Made by a program: the position numbers and the translations under genes. Positions 18,027-26,717 of a stretch of DNA of 64,000 nucleotides are shown here, one piece after another (position 1 is the stretch's first letter; each line of letters opens with the position of its first letter). The stretch covers positions 434,001-498,000 of the forward strand of contig NZ_RQFK01000026.1 of NCBI RefSeq assembly GCF_004770765.1, given 5' to 3'. The notes under the pieces are model-generated. The model saw only the letters and a list, made by a program, of their open reading frames with translations. It searched no databases and was not told the origin of the DNA. The stretch is from Leptospira noumeaensis. Lineage in GTDB: Bacteria > Spirochaetota > Leptospiria > Leptospirales > Leptospiraceae.

Positions 18027-18314
18027 CTATTCCCCTTCCCATCGAAAGCATAGAGTATTGTTTTCTCCTAAATATCTATCAAAGTATAAACTAGCACGAC
18101 AATCATCCTCTGTTGCGAGGAAAAAATCATATCCACCTGCAGGATATTTGATTTTGCAACATCCTTTTTTGTCTTTACGATCAGGCGGTTGACGCACCGA
18201 TTTATCCTGTCCTTTTAAATCTCCCAATGTAGGTGGTAATTCTTGCCTTGAATCGGCAAATCTTTCTGAGACAAAGATTACAAATACTAGAATAAGTTGG
18301 AAGATAATTCGCAT
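18027..18314 (-). CDS. Small secreted cysteine-containing protein
   Basis: Starting at ATG 18314 gives 95 residues: a signal peptide (MRIIFQLILVFVIFVSERFA), a proline-rich linker (QPPDRKDKK), then a compact domain GCCKIKYPAGGYDF...ATEDDC...LC with four cysteines and a C-terminal FRWEGE. I recognise the pattern only as a small Leptospira-type exported protein, not a named family. The longer frame to 18602 runs into the opposite DUF898 gene and is not credible. The patatin gene follows at once, suggesting co-transcription. Confidence 0.68.
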   Translation of the reverse strand: MRIIFQLILVFVIFVSERFADSRQELPPTLGDLKGQDKSVRQPPDRKDKKGCCKIKYPAGGYDFFLATEDDCRASLYFDRYLGENNTLCFRWEGE

Positions 18315-18425
18315 TCTATACAAATAGACTGGCCGTGTGAGGGACAAGTTCAGTGATTCCTCTAATAAAGCGAGAGTTGATTCCATCGTGCAATCTGTAT
18401 TTCTAATGGATAGGAAATATTTTTC

Positions 18426-18453
18426 TTTACCCATTTCTTGAATCCTATATAAT
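18426..18453 (+). promoter_or_regulatory. Probable sigma-70 promoter of the DUF898-M48 operon
   Basis: TTTACC and TATAAT hexamers are separated by 16 bases and end 30 bases before the DUF898 start codon. The -10 match is perfect; the -35 is partial. No experimental start site is known here. Confidence 0.5.
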
Positions 18454-18480
18454 CTCCCCACTAATCCACCTTTGGGGAGA
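18453..18480 (+). promoter_or_regulatory. Inverted repeat covering the DUF898 ribosome site
   Basis: TCTCCCC pairs with GGGGAGA across 14 bases; the right arm is the Shine-Dalgarno sequence itself, four bases before the ATG. In a transcript that starts upstream it could hide the ribosome site. A transcript from the promoter overlapping the left arm would lack that arm and so stay open. Confidence 0.4.
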
Positions 18481-18483
18481 CAA

Positions 18484-19440
18484 ATGAGCAATACAAGATT
18501 ACAATACCACGCAACGGGAGGGCAACTCTTCATTCTACTGTTGAAGAACATGTTTCTGACCGTAGTTACATTAGGAATATATAGTTTTTGGGCAAGAACC
18601 AATGTTCAAAAATTTATGGCAGAAAATTTGGAATGGGCTGGCGAACGTTTTTCCTTCCATGGAACAGGAAAAGAGAGATTCATAGGATTTCTCAAGGCTT
18701 TAGGAATATTCATAGTTCTTTATATTGGAATTTACATCATCCAAACCATCTTAAATTTCATTCCCATTCCTTACTTTGGTATGATCGTTGGGTATCTTCT
18801 GACATTAGGAGTGTTTTTAGCTCTCGTTCCAATCATCGTGGTAGGTGGAAGAAAGTACCTTACTTCTCGTACTGGTTACCGTAATCTCCGATTTGGATTT
18901 GATGGTAAAATTTTGGAAGTGGCAAAACTTTACGGAAAAGGAATCCTACTAACAATCATTACATTAGGAATCTACTATCCTTGGTTTTTTGCAGAAAAGG
19001 AAGCATACATCCAAAGCAAAACTAGATACGGAAATACAAATTTTGGATTTTCCGCAGAGGGGAAGGAGATTTTTTTTCTCTACTTAAAAGGATTCCTTTT
19101 GAGCATTGTGACTCTTGGAATTTACTATTCCTGGTTTCTGGCAGACGTTCAAAACTACATTTGGAATAGGACCAGTTTCCAAGGGAAAAAATTTAGATCT
19201 GATATCACAGGTGGCAAAATTTTTGTAAATTTTCTCATCGCATATTTAATCATCCTATTTACTTTAGGAATTGGATTTGCTTGGGCTGTAGTCCGATTGA
19301 CTAGACTTTTTATTGAGTCGGTCAGTTTGGAGGCAGAGATTGATTTCTCCACTATTTCAGCGCAACCAGATGCAACTGCAAACGCTACCGCGGAAGGATT
19401 GGAAGCAATTGCGGAAACTTTAGAAGCCTTCCTATCATAA
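18484..19440 (+). CDS. DUF898 (YjgN-like) membrane protein
   Basis: This 318-residue inner-membrane protein consists of four copies of one unit: a beta-like GG/GKI start (YHATGGQLF, FDGKILEV, SAEGKEIF, DITGGKIF) followed by a helix with TLGIYxxW or TLGIGFAW. The unit recurs at about residues 8-45, 135-180, 190-230 and 235-275. The start has an excellent GGGGAG ribosome site four to five bases away. DUF898 genes are commonly next to M48 metalloproteases, as here with a three-base gap. The function is unknown; a role in presenting membrane substrates to the protease is an inference. Confidence 0.9.
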   Translation: MSNTRLQYHATGGQLFILLLKNMFLTVVTLGIYSFWARTNVQKFMAENLEWAGERFSFHGTGKERFIGFLKALGIFIVLYIGIYIIQTILNFIPIPYFGMIVGYLLTLGVFLALVPIIVVGGRKYLTSRTGYRNLRFGFDGKILEVAKLYGKGILLTIITLGIYYPWFFAEKEAYIQSKTRYGNTNFGFSAEGKEIFFLYLKGFLLSIVTLGIYYSWFLADVQNYIWNRTSFQGKKFRSDITGGKIFVNFLIAYLIILFTLGIGFAWAVVRLTRLFIESVSLEAEIDFSTISAQPDATANATAEGLEAIAETLEAFLS

Positions 19441-19443
19441 ACA

Positions 19444-20640
19444 TTGTTTCAAAATCAAACATTTACATCCCGATATTTTGACGGAGTATCAGCGGTTCCT
19501 GAAGAAGGAACCGTTCTGATCCACGGCCAAACCTTAGAATTTTCATCAGGTGATACCAATCACAAACTTGTCCTTTCCCAATTTACAGAGCTCACTTTGA
19601 CGCATAAGGGTTGTAAGTTGGTTCTACTTCCGGATGAAGTGAAAGAAAGTCCTGTTTTAGAAATTTATTGTTCTAAACAAGAAGGGAAACAATTAGAATC
19701 CCTTTGGATCCAAACCAAAAAGTCCCAAAGCCACAGCCATGCTTTTTTCTACTCCATTAGAGAAATGAATCCAATTGTGCTTGGAATTTTATCCATCCTC
19801 ATCGTATCCATCATTGGTTTTTTCTATTTTAAAGGATTAGAACTCGTAACCAACTTCATTCCTTTATCGGCTGACAAATCTTTAGGTGAATCCGTTCAAC
19901 TCAAAATGGATGCTCAGTTTGAAGCATGTAATACCAAAGCCACAGACAGATTTTTTGCGGAAGCCTTAAAAAAAGTCGTTCCTAAAGGTAGCCATCACGA
20001 GTTTTCCGTTTCCGTCATTGCTTCTACCATCCCGAATGCCTTTGCTCTTTCTAATGGCAAAATCTATTTTTTTTCCGGATTGTTAAACGATGCCAAATCA
20101 CAAGAAGAAGTCATTGGAGTTTTGGCTCACGAAATTGCGCACGTGGAAAAAAGACACCATATGAGAAATTTGGTGAAAGCTGGTGGCACTTCGCTTGCTA
20201 TTAGTTTGGTGATCGGCCCCGGACTTGGGAATATGGAATTTTTAGAAACCTTTACTGAAATTGGATCAACAATTTTAGTTTTAAAGTTTTCAAGAGATTT
20301 TGAAACAGAAGCCGACATCACATCTATCGAATATTTAAAAAATCAAAATATATCTACCTCGGGTCTTCTTACCTTTTTCCAAAGGATGCAAGAATTAGAG
20401 AAGGAAATGACCAAATCAGAAGAAAACCCTAAAGAAAGTAATGCCAAAGATGATCAAGTGGTCACCAAATCAATTACCGATTTTTTAAGTACCCATCCTG
20501 CAACAGAAGAAAGAATGAAAACATTAGAATCTTTGATTCGTACAGGCAAAAAAGGAACTATCAAAAAAGTGGTGTCGGATAATACTTGGAAAGAAGTTCA
20601 GTCCGTCTGTTTAGATTTTAAAAAATCAGATTCTAAATGA
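19444..20640 (+). CDS. M48 family metalloprotease with N-terminal DUF7092-like domain
   Basis: This 398-residue zinc protease begins with TTG. Its N-terminal ~90 residues (SRYFDGVSAVPEEGTVLIHG) match the small barrel often fused to M48 proteases beside DUF898 genes, which supports the TTG start. A membrane helix lies at about 115-135 (IVLGILSILIVSIIGFFYF). The catalytic part has NGKIYFFSGLL, the zinc-binding HEIAHVEKRH, and the third ligand in FETEADI. Related BepA/Oma1-like enzymes act on envelope proteins. The active site should face the periplasm. The gene ends 43 bases inside the opposite epimerase gene. Confidence 0.9.
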   Translation: MFQNQTFTSRYFDGVSAVPEEGTVLIHGQTLEFSSGDTNHKLVLSQFTELTLTHKGCKLVLLPDEVKESPVLEIYCSKQEGKQLESLWIQTKKSQSHSHAFFYSIREMNPIVLGILSILIVSIIGFFYFKGLELVTNFIPLSADKSLGESVQLKMDAQFEACNTKATDRFFAEALKKVVPKGSHHEFSVSVIASTIPNAFALSNGKIYFFSGLLNDAKSQEEVIGVLAHEIAHVEKRHHMRNLVKAGGTSLAISLVIGPGLGNMEFLETFTEIGSTILVLKFSRDFETEADITSIEYLKNQNISTSGLLTFFQRMQELEKEMTKSEENPKESNAKDDQVVTKSITDFLSTHPATEERMKTLESLIRTGKKGTIKKVVSDNTWKEVQSVCLDFKKSDSK

Positions 20641-21518
20641 TTGTAAATTTGTTTCAAAGTTTCGCTTAAGCTATGTTTGTTTTTCCAACCAAGGTTTTTT
20701 AGTTTAGAATTGTCTCCATAAACTTTGGAAGTTTCTGAGGCGCGTACTCTTGTGGAATCCACTTCAAATTGGATCTCCGCTCCCGAAAATCGAACCAACT
20801 CTTCCAACATATAACGAATGCTTCTTTCTTCTCCAGAACAGATATTGTAAATTTCACCAGACTGGCCTTTTTCCACTAAAGTGAGATAACCGCTCACAAT
20901 ATCTTCTACGTGAGAAAAATCTCTAGTGGGATCTAAATCACCAACAGCAATGGTTTTTTTTCCTGTATGTTTGGCTTCAATGATTTGGGAACAAAAGTTA
21001 GGTATGACAAACTCTTTCCTTTGCCCAATTCCAATATGGTTAAATGGTCTTGCGATCACTACTGATACGTACGGGCTATACTGCGCGTACTGCCGGCAAT
21101 ATGCTTCGGCTGCCAATTTACTACCGGCATAGGGGTTCACTGGATTGGGTAAAAAGGATTCTTGTAAAGGAAGGAGGGAGAGGTCCTGTTTTCCATAAAC
21201 ATCTGCCGAAGAAACATACAACATTTTACAAGGTCTTTGCAAACGGTGTAAGGTCTCTAGAAGGTTGAGTGTCCCTCCCACATTGATTTCTTCTGTTTCC
21301 CAAGGATCTTCTATGGCAATCGGTACAAAAGCTTGGGCCGCTAAATGGATGAGAGTATCCGGCTGGATATCTTCTAAATTTTTTGTGACGGCCTTTCGGT
21401 CACGAATATCACCTTGAAAACAATGGATTTCGGACTCTCCTTGGGATTCGAGAGCAGGAAGGAGGTAACTTCCGACAAATCCAGTGGCTCCGGTGACTAA
21501 AATATGTTTTTTTTTCAT
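20598..21518 (-). CDS. NAD-dependent sugar-nucleotide epimerase/dehydratase
   Basis: A 306-residue extended SDR with the glycine motif GATGFVGSYL, HLAAQAFVP, the catalytic serine in VSSADVYGK, and YAGSKLAAE with tyrosine and lysine. FNHIGIGQRKEFVIP and PTRDFSHVEDIV resemble GDP-4-dehydro-6-deoxy-mannose reductases that form GDP-D-rhamnose, and it may equally be a related reductase or epimerase. It most likely supplies a sugar for the surface glycans built by the divergent glycosyltransferase operon 86 bases away. The last 43 bases are shared with the convergent protease gene. Confidence 0.85.
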   Translation of the reverse strand: MKKKHILVTGATGFVGSYLLPALESQGESEIHCFQGDIRDRKAVTKNLEDIQPDTLIHLAAQAFVPIAIEDPWETEEINVGGTLNLLETLHRLQRPCKMLYVSSADVYGKQDLSLLPLQESFLPNPVNPYAGSKLAAEAYCRQYAQYSPYVSVVIARPFNHIGIGQRKEFVIPNFCSQIIEAKHTGKKTIAVGDLDPTRDFSHVEDIVSGYLTLVEKGQSGEIYNICSGEERSIRYMLEELVRFSGAEIQFEVDSTRVRASETSKVYGDNSKLKNLGWKNKHSLSETLKQIYNHLESDFLKSKQTD

Positions 21519-21604
21519 AGAAAAGGGAAATTTCCGATTCGGCCCTAAGATTTAGTTGCCATTCTTCCAAATTTTCAAATCCTCTCAACAAAAGAAAGAA
21601 AACT

Positions 21605-22624
21605 GTGGAAGACAAAAAGAATTTCAATCCCTCCCCCTTTGTCGAAATCCGCGACCCACAGTTGAATGTATCGGAATTGGTACAAAAAATCGAATCGAAG
21701 ATCCCACTCGATCCAACACAAAAACCCGATTGGTTAGAACTCACAAAAGTCAGTTACAAACCTGAATCACCTCAGGGTTTTCGCAAATTTGATCCTGCTG
21801 GTACGGCCCATCTATTTGAAAAAGGGATTTCCAGTCCTAAGTTCTCTAATCCCAAATTTTGGTTCATCAAAGGACCTATAAAATTCATCATCACTCGCCT
21901 AATCTCTGTTTACGGACTCATCGACAAAAAACTTTCTGAAAATCGGATCCGTGCCTTTTTTTCTGTTTTGCATGAACTTGTCAGGTTAGGGAAAAGATTA
22001 GAACAAATTGAGAATCGATTTGACGGTTTTTATCGAGACCATTTGCTAAATGGTTCTTCAGATGAATTGCCTAACTTTGGTTGGGCAGTGAATTCTTATT
22101 TTACAGACGCAGGATCCAATCCCAGTTGGAAACTTGCCTTAGAAGATATTTCTAAATCAAATAAAATCACCGTATTGTTTCCTGAATGGGGTGACATTCT
22201 CAAACAACTTTCTATGAACAAAATTCCCTTCCAATGTATCACATCGCATGAAGAAGAGTTTAAGTTCATTCAAAGTAAAATTACGGCCACGATCCAATTG
22301 GAAAAAAAACTATTTCCATTAAAACAAATCCTAAATTCATCTTCTGATGTTTTAGTCTACTTACCTCTAGGAAGATTTCCATCTTTTTGGATCGAAAGAA
22401 TTTTTGCTGAAATTTCAATGTCCATTGATACTGGAAAACATTTGTATTTTTCCGTTTCCACAAAACCAACAGACGCCAATCGTCCGTTCCGCGATCTACA
22501 AGTTTCCGAAATTGATTTGGATCTTTTACCAAAATATTTAGGAACTCTTGGTTTCAAACAAGTTCGAGATCTTTCCACAACGGAAGATACGAAAGTTTAC
22601 AAATATACAAAACTCGATACATGA
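21605..22624 (+). CDS. Unknown protein heading a glycosyltransferase operon, possible methyltransferase-like fold
   Basis: GTG start, 339 residues. The first ~170 residues are charged with a helix pair (LHELVRLGKRLEQIENRFDGF) of the kind found before methyltransferase domains in O-antigen polymer-terminating proteins. The C-terminal ~150 residues look like a Rossmann-type methyltransferase remnant: alternating strands ITVLFP, FQCIT, DVLVYLPLG, LYFSVS, and a terminal GFKQVRDLS, but no glycine-rich SAM motif is visible. So it may be a degenerate or unusual methyltransferase. It overlaps the next glycosyltransferase by four bases (ATGA), implying coupled translation. Confidence 0.65.
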   Translation: MEDKKNFNPSPFVEIRDPQLNVSELVQKIESKIPLDPTQKPDWLELTKVSYKPESPQGFRKFDPAGTAHLFEKGISSPKFSNPKFWFIKGPIKFIITRLISVYGLIDKKLSENRIRAFFSVLHELVRLGKRLEQIENRFDGFYRDHLLNGSSDELPNFGWAVNSYFTDAGSNPSWKLALEDISKSNKITVLFPEWGDILKQLSMNKIPFQCITSHEEEFKFIQSKITATIQLEKKLFPLKQILNSSSDVLVYLPLGRFPSFWIERIFAEISMSIDTGKHLYFSVSTKPTDANRPFRDLQVSEIDLDLLPKYLGTLGFKQVRDLSTTEDTKVYKYTKLDT

Positions 22625-23688
22625 ATGTTTTTCAACATTTAGATGAACTCAAAGATTCTGATGGTGTTGGAAATGATGCAATTGGACTTTCAGAAGTATT
22701 TTTATCTCTTGGATACAAATCACATTTTATTACCAGAATAGAAAGAAAGGGCAAACCTTTACCAAGTCAGTTTCACTCGATAAATTCTTTCAACCATCCA
22801 ACATCGCCAGATGATATTCATATTTTACATTACGGTGGAGCCGGATACCCTTACCATTTGTTCCAAAATTTACCTGGCAAAAAAATATTAAGATTCCACA
22901 ATATAACACCAGCTATCTATTACAAAGATACCACAACATCCGATATTTTTTTTGCAATGGAAAAATTTGAATCCTTATCTTACTTAGAAATTGCTAGTTT
23001 ATCTATTTTTTGCGATTCGATTTGGTGTGATTCAGATTTCAATTTCCAAACGATCGCTGGATATCAATTCAAAAATCCTTATGTGATTCCAATTTGTAAA
23101 TCTTATGATGTAAAAATAAAATCAGATGCAAAAGGATGGAATTCATCTTTGGTATTTGTTGGTAGATATTCTCCTCAAAAAAAATGGGAAGATTTGATAG
23201 AATTATTCTCTTATTGGACAAAAGAATTTCCGGAAGCCAAATGTTTGTGTATTGGATCTATCATAGGTGCTTTTGATGGATATTTCAATAAACTAACGGA
23301 AATTGTACGAAAATTTGGATTGGAAGATAAAGTTCAATTTTTAACTGGGAAAACGGATATAGAAGTATTATCAATCTTAAGGGAATCAGGAGCTTTTGTT
23401 TCCATGAGTGAACATGAAGGATTTTGTTTGCCGATTTTAGAAGCATTTGGCTCTGGCATTCCTGTATTTGCTTATGCAAAAGGAGCCATTCCTGGCACGA
23501 TGAAAGACGCAGGAGTTCTATTGGAAACAAAGGATTATCCAAAAATCATACAACAGATAAAAGAGATTTTAACTGATAAAGAAAAACGGGCTTCCTTGAT
23601 TTCTCACCAATACCAAGTATTGGAATCATACAATCAGTTTCCATTTTCTGAAGTGGTTTCTGGAATTCTAAAAACTGGTATCCAATGA
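22621..23688 (+). CDS. Glycosyltransferase family 4, first of a tandem pair
   Basis: A 355-residue GT-B fold retaining transferase. The acceptor domain is in the first half; the donor domain has VFVGRYSPQKKWEDLI, FLTGKTD, and the EX7E signature in SEHEGFCLPILEAFGSG. It would add a sugar from a nucleotide donor to a lipid-linked or LPS glycan on the cytosolic side. It overlaps its neighbours by four bases on each side. The similarity of SMSEHEGFC and the shared layout point to duplication with the next gene. Confidence 0.87.
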   Translation: MNVFQHLDELKDSDGVGNDAIGLSEVFLSLGYKSHFITRIERKGKPLPSQFHSINSFNHPTSPDDIHILHYGGAGYPYHLFQNLPGKKILRFHNITPAIYYKDTTTSDIFFAMEKFESLSYLEIASLSIFCDSIWCDSDFNFQTIAGYQFKNPYVIPICKSYDVKIKSDAKGWNSSLVFVGRYSPQKKWEDLIELFSYWTKEFPEAKCLCIGSIIGAFDGYFNKLTEIVRKFGLEDKVQFLTGKTDIEVLSILRESGAFVSMSEHEGFCLPILEAFGSGIPVFAYAKGAIPGTMKDAGVLLETKDYPKIIQQIKEILTDKEKRASLISHQYQVLESYNQFPFSEVVSGILKTGIQ

Positions 23689-24734
23689 ACATACATCAAT
23701 TTTCTGCAGGATTCCAATTAGGTGACGCCATCTCCCAAGAAATGTTAGAGATAAAACGTTTGCTTGGCAAAGAAGGATACAACGGAAAAATTTTTGCAGA
23801 AAACGTTTTTTCTTATGACAGAAAGTATGCAGAAAAAATTACCAAAGCTAAAATCAAACCAAATGATGTGTTAGTTTATCATCACTCCATTCATAGTGAT
23901 GTTTTAGACTTTGTTCTAAAATTTCCAAATCGAAAAATCCTAATTTATCACAATGTAACACCTGAAAATTTTTTCTCAGGGTACGATCTTAAATTTTCCT
24001 ATCTATTACGCAAAGGTCGTGAAGATTTAGAAATCATCCGTGATACGTTTCACCACTCGTTTGCTGTTTCAAATTTTAACTTAAATGAATTACAAGAAAT
24101 TGGATTTAATCATGCACGGTTACTTCCGCTGCATTTGAATTTTCAAAAATGGAAAGATGTTCCCAGAAATTTCAAATTAAAATCCTTTGATTTTCCTTCT
24201 TTTTTATTCGTTGGTCGCATAGCGCCAAATAAACGACAAGATGATCTAATTCGTTTTGCAAGAACATGGAAATCCAAAATGGGAAATCAATTTTCTTTGC
24301 GAATGTTGGGGTTTTGTAATCCAAACCAACAATCTTATTTAGATGAACTCAATTTTATGATTCACCACTTAGATCTCACAAACGAAGTGAAAATCATTTC
24401 TTACGTTGATGATTCGATGTTAAAAAAAATCTACGCTGAAAGTAATATGTTTTTATCGATGAGTGAACATGAAGGATTCTGTGTTCCTCTTATGGAAGCC
24501 ATTTATTTTCATCTACCAGTAGTTGCCTTTGCTGCAGGTGCTGTACCGGAAACCTTAGGTAATTCTGGAATTTTATTTGAATCCAAAAATTTTGATTCTA
24601 TAGTCTCTCAGGTAGATGCAGTTTTTAAAAAATCAGATTTCCGAAATTCTATCATTGGTGCACAAAACATTCGATTAGATGAATATTTGGAATCAACGAG
24701 TATCCTCCCCATTTTGGAAGTGGCAAGAAGTTAG
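23685..24734 (+). CDS. Glycosyltransferase family 4, second of a tandem pair
   Basis: A 349-residue GT4 enzyme with LFVGRIAPNKRQDDLIRFA, LRMLGFCNPN and the EX7E motif in SEHEGFCVPLMEA. The N-terminal half contains VYHHSIHSDV and ILIYHNVTPENFF, close to ILRFHNITPAIYY in the preceding gene. This supports tandem duplication with later divergence, perhaps for successive residues of the same glycan. Translation is coupled by ATGA to the preceding gene. Donor and acceptor are unknown. Confidence 0.87.
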   Translation: MNIHQFSAGFQLGDAISQEMLEIKRLLGKEGYNGKIFAENVFSYDRKYAEKITKAKIKPNDVLVYHHSIHSDVLDFVLKFPNRKILIYHNVTPENFFSGYDLKFSYLLRKGREDLEIIRDTFHHSFAVSNFNLNELQEIGFNHARLLPLHLNFQKWKDVPRNFKLKSFDFPSFLFVGRIAPNKRQDDLIRFARTWKSKMGNQFSLRMLGFCNPNQQSYLDELNFMIHHLDLTNEVKIISYVDDSMLKKIYAESNMFLSMSEHEGFCVPLMEAIYFHLPVVAFAAGAVPETLGNSGILFESKNFDSIVSQVDAVFKKSDFRNSIIGAQNIRLDEYLESTSILPILEVARS

Positions 24735-24736
24735 GA

Positions 24737-25924
24737 ATGGCAAAAATTCTCATCATCACTGCTCGGTTTTTAGAACATGCATCCGGTGGGGCAGAAAAAC
24801 TGGCTTATGATTATGCTTCCATTTTATCGGAATCAAATGAAGTCACTGTTTGTACTTCAACCGCAAAAGATTATGTTAGTTGGAAAAATGAATTACCTAA
24901 AGGAGAAACCAAAGAAAACTCCATTTGTATCCTTCGATTTCCTACGAAACAAACGAGAAACATAAACAAAATGAATCACCTACTAAATCATTGTTTGAAA
25001 AAAGGTGAGTCTGTTTCAGAAAAAGAACAATACGAATTTCTAAAAGAACAAGGACCATATTGTCCCGACTTAGTGGAATACGTTACCAAAGAACAAAAAA
25101 ACTTCGATTTAGCAATTCTCATTGGATATCTATATTATCCAGTTGTTGCATCTATTCCTAATTTAAAAATTCCTTTTGTCATTGTGCCTACATTTCATGA
25201 CGAACCACCATTCCGCCTTCCTATGTATCGTAAAACGTATGCTAATCGTTTTTTTTACAGCTTCAATGCGCCGGAAGAGATGGAAGTTTACGAAACGTAT
25301 ACAAAACAAAAAGTTAAGTCTTACTTTTTAATTGGAACCTATATCAACGATCATTTGGTTCCAATAAATCCAAACCATCCAAATTCTTTTGGAAATTCTA
25401 ATTCTAATCAATTGATCACAGTTGGTAGGATTGAACCTGCAAAAGGATATCCCGAACTTTTCCATTACTTTCAAAGTTGGAAAACTTATTCTCATCGAAC
25501 TGATGTGACTATTAAATCGCTAGGATCGGTTGCTTCCATGGAAGTACCAATAGATCCATTAATTCATTTTACGGGTTTTGTCAGCGAAGAAGAAAAAATA
25601 TCAGAAATTCAAAAATCTTTTTTTCTTCTCAATCCATCAGCCTTTGAAAGTTTTTCAATTTCCATAATGGAGGCGTGGATTCAGGAAAAAACCGTCCTCG
25701 TTAATGCAAAATCTTCTGTTATGCGAGGACATTGTTTACGAAGCCAAGGTGGGCTATTTTATTCAGATTCACTTTCATTCCAACGGACGTTGGATTTTTT
25801 ATTAGAGAACCGTGAAATTGCCAATCAATTAGGTAGAAATGGAAGAGAATATGTTTTGGCAAATTTCAGCAAAGAAGTAATTCGAAAAAAATTAAACCAA
25901 ATGGTTAGTACACTACTCGATTGA
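24737..25924 (+). CDS. Glycosyltransferase family 4, third in the operon
   Basis: A 395-residue GT4-type enzyme that starts at ATG 24737 after AGGA. The acceptor domain has TARFLEHASGGAEKLAYD, a typical glycine-rich loop. In the donor domain ITVGRIEPAKGYPEL is followed by ESFSISIMEAWIQ, where the EX7E acidic residues are E-S-F...E. It differs more from the previous two enzymes. The open frame ends 20 bases inside the opposite inositol-phosphatase gene. Confidence 0.85.
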   Translation: MAKILIITARFLEHASGGAEKLAYDYASILSESNEVTVCTSTAKDYVSWKNELPKGETKENSICILRFPTKQTRNINKMNHLLNHCLKKGESVSEKEQYEFLKEQGPYCPDLVEYVTKEQKNFDLAILIGYLYYPVVASIPNLKIPFVIVPTFHDEPPFRLPMYRKTYANRFFYSFNAPEEMEVYETYTKQKVKSYFLIGTYINDHLVPINPNHPNSFGNSNSNQLITVGRIEPAKGYPELFHYFQSWKTYSHRTDVTIKSLGSVASMEVPIDPLIHFTGFVSEEEKISEIQKSFFLLNPSAFESFSISIMEAWIQEKTVLVNAKSSVMRGHCLRSQGGLFYSDSLSFQRTLDFLLENREIANQLGRNGREYVLANFSKEVIRKKLNQMVSTLLD

Positions 25925-26717
25925 TTTGACCTTCAAATTCTGCCAAAAGATACTCATGCACAAGTCCATTGGTTGCGAGTAAACTCGGAATTAAAATTGA
26001 AAAATCATTACCATCCATGGATGTGATTCTTCCTTTTGCCTCTAAAACAATGAGACCTGCCGCTGCCATATCCCAAGGTTTAAGGCCAAGTTCATAATAT
26101 CCTTCAAATTTCCCTTCGGCTAACCAACATAAATCGAGAGTTGCTGCTCCAGTTCTCCGAATGCCTCGAGATTTCTGCAAAATGGATTTATAATATTGCA
26201 TGAGTGTATCTAAAGATAAATTTCGATCATAAGGAAATCCAGTAACAAATAACGAATCTTTTAGAGAACTTGTCCTTGAAACTTGGATGGGAGTTTTTTC
26301 TCGAAATGCCCCTTGGCCTCTGATGGCATGATAATAAGTATTTAATTCTGGAAAAAAAACCATCCCAATGAGCGGGGTCATCGTATCTGTTTCGACTACC
26401 CCAACAGAAACACCGTATAACGGAAGTCCATGAGTATAATTGGTAGTTCCGTCCAATGGATCCACAACCCATGTGTATCCGGATTTACCTTCTATTTTGC
26501 CTCGTTCTTCCGAAAGGATTCCGTCACCTGGATAGTTTTTTTGAATCTCATCCAAAATCATGGACTCTGCTTTTAAATCAGCTTCCGTCACAAGATTGTA
26601 TAAACTTTTTTCATCTACCTTGAGACCTGATTCTTTATGTTTTTGCACAAGGAAGTCAGAAACGTTGGGAAGAAAATTTAAAAAATGATAAGACCTATCC
26701 AGTAACTCAGATTGCAT
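25905..26717 (-). CDS. suhB: Inositol monophosphatase family protein
   Basis: A 270-residue lithium-sensitive-type phosphatase. Metal-binding motifs are SEERG (about residue 70), DPLDGTTNY (about 90) and WDMAAAGLIVLEA (about 215). It could dephosphorylate inositol-1-phosphate or another sugar phosphate such as fructose-1,6-bisphosphate or histidinol phosphate. I take ATG 26717, which overlaps the stop of the upstream gene by one base (TGATG), so translation is coupled to the XpaC-type gene. The symbol is by family resemblance. Confidence 0.87.
   Translation of the reverse strand: MQSELLDRSYHFLNFLPNVSDFLVQKHKESGLKVDEKSLYNLVTEADLKAESMILDEIQKNYPGDGILSEERGKIEGKSGYTWVVDPLDGTTNYTHGLPLYGVSVGVVETDTMTPLIGMVFFPELNTYYHAIRGQGAFREKTPIQVSRTSSLKDSLFVTGFPYDRNLSLDTLMQYYKSILQKSRGIRRTGAATLDLCWLAEGKFEGYYELGLKPWDMAAAGLIVLEAKGRITSMDGNDFSILIPSLLATNGLVHEYLLAEFEGQINRVVY

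Noticed and set aside
18315..18602. Extension of the small secreted protein gene
   Set aside because: Runs into the divergent DUF898 gene and hides a clear signal peptide start at 18314.
18484..19440. DNA-level tandem repeat
   Set aside because: The similarity is in protein sequence only; the underlying codons differ.
21605..25924. Recently acquired glycan island
   Set aside because: No mobile element, and base composition appears similar to flanks by eye; not enough evidence.
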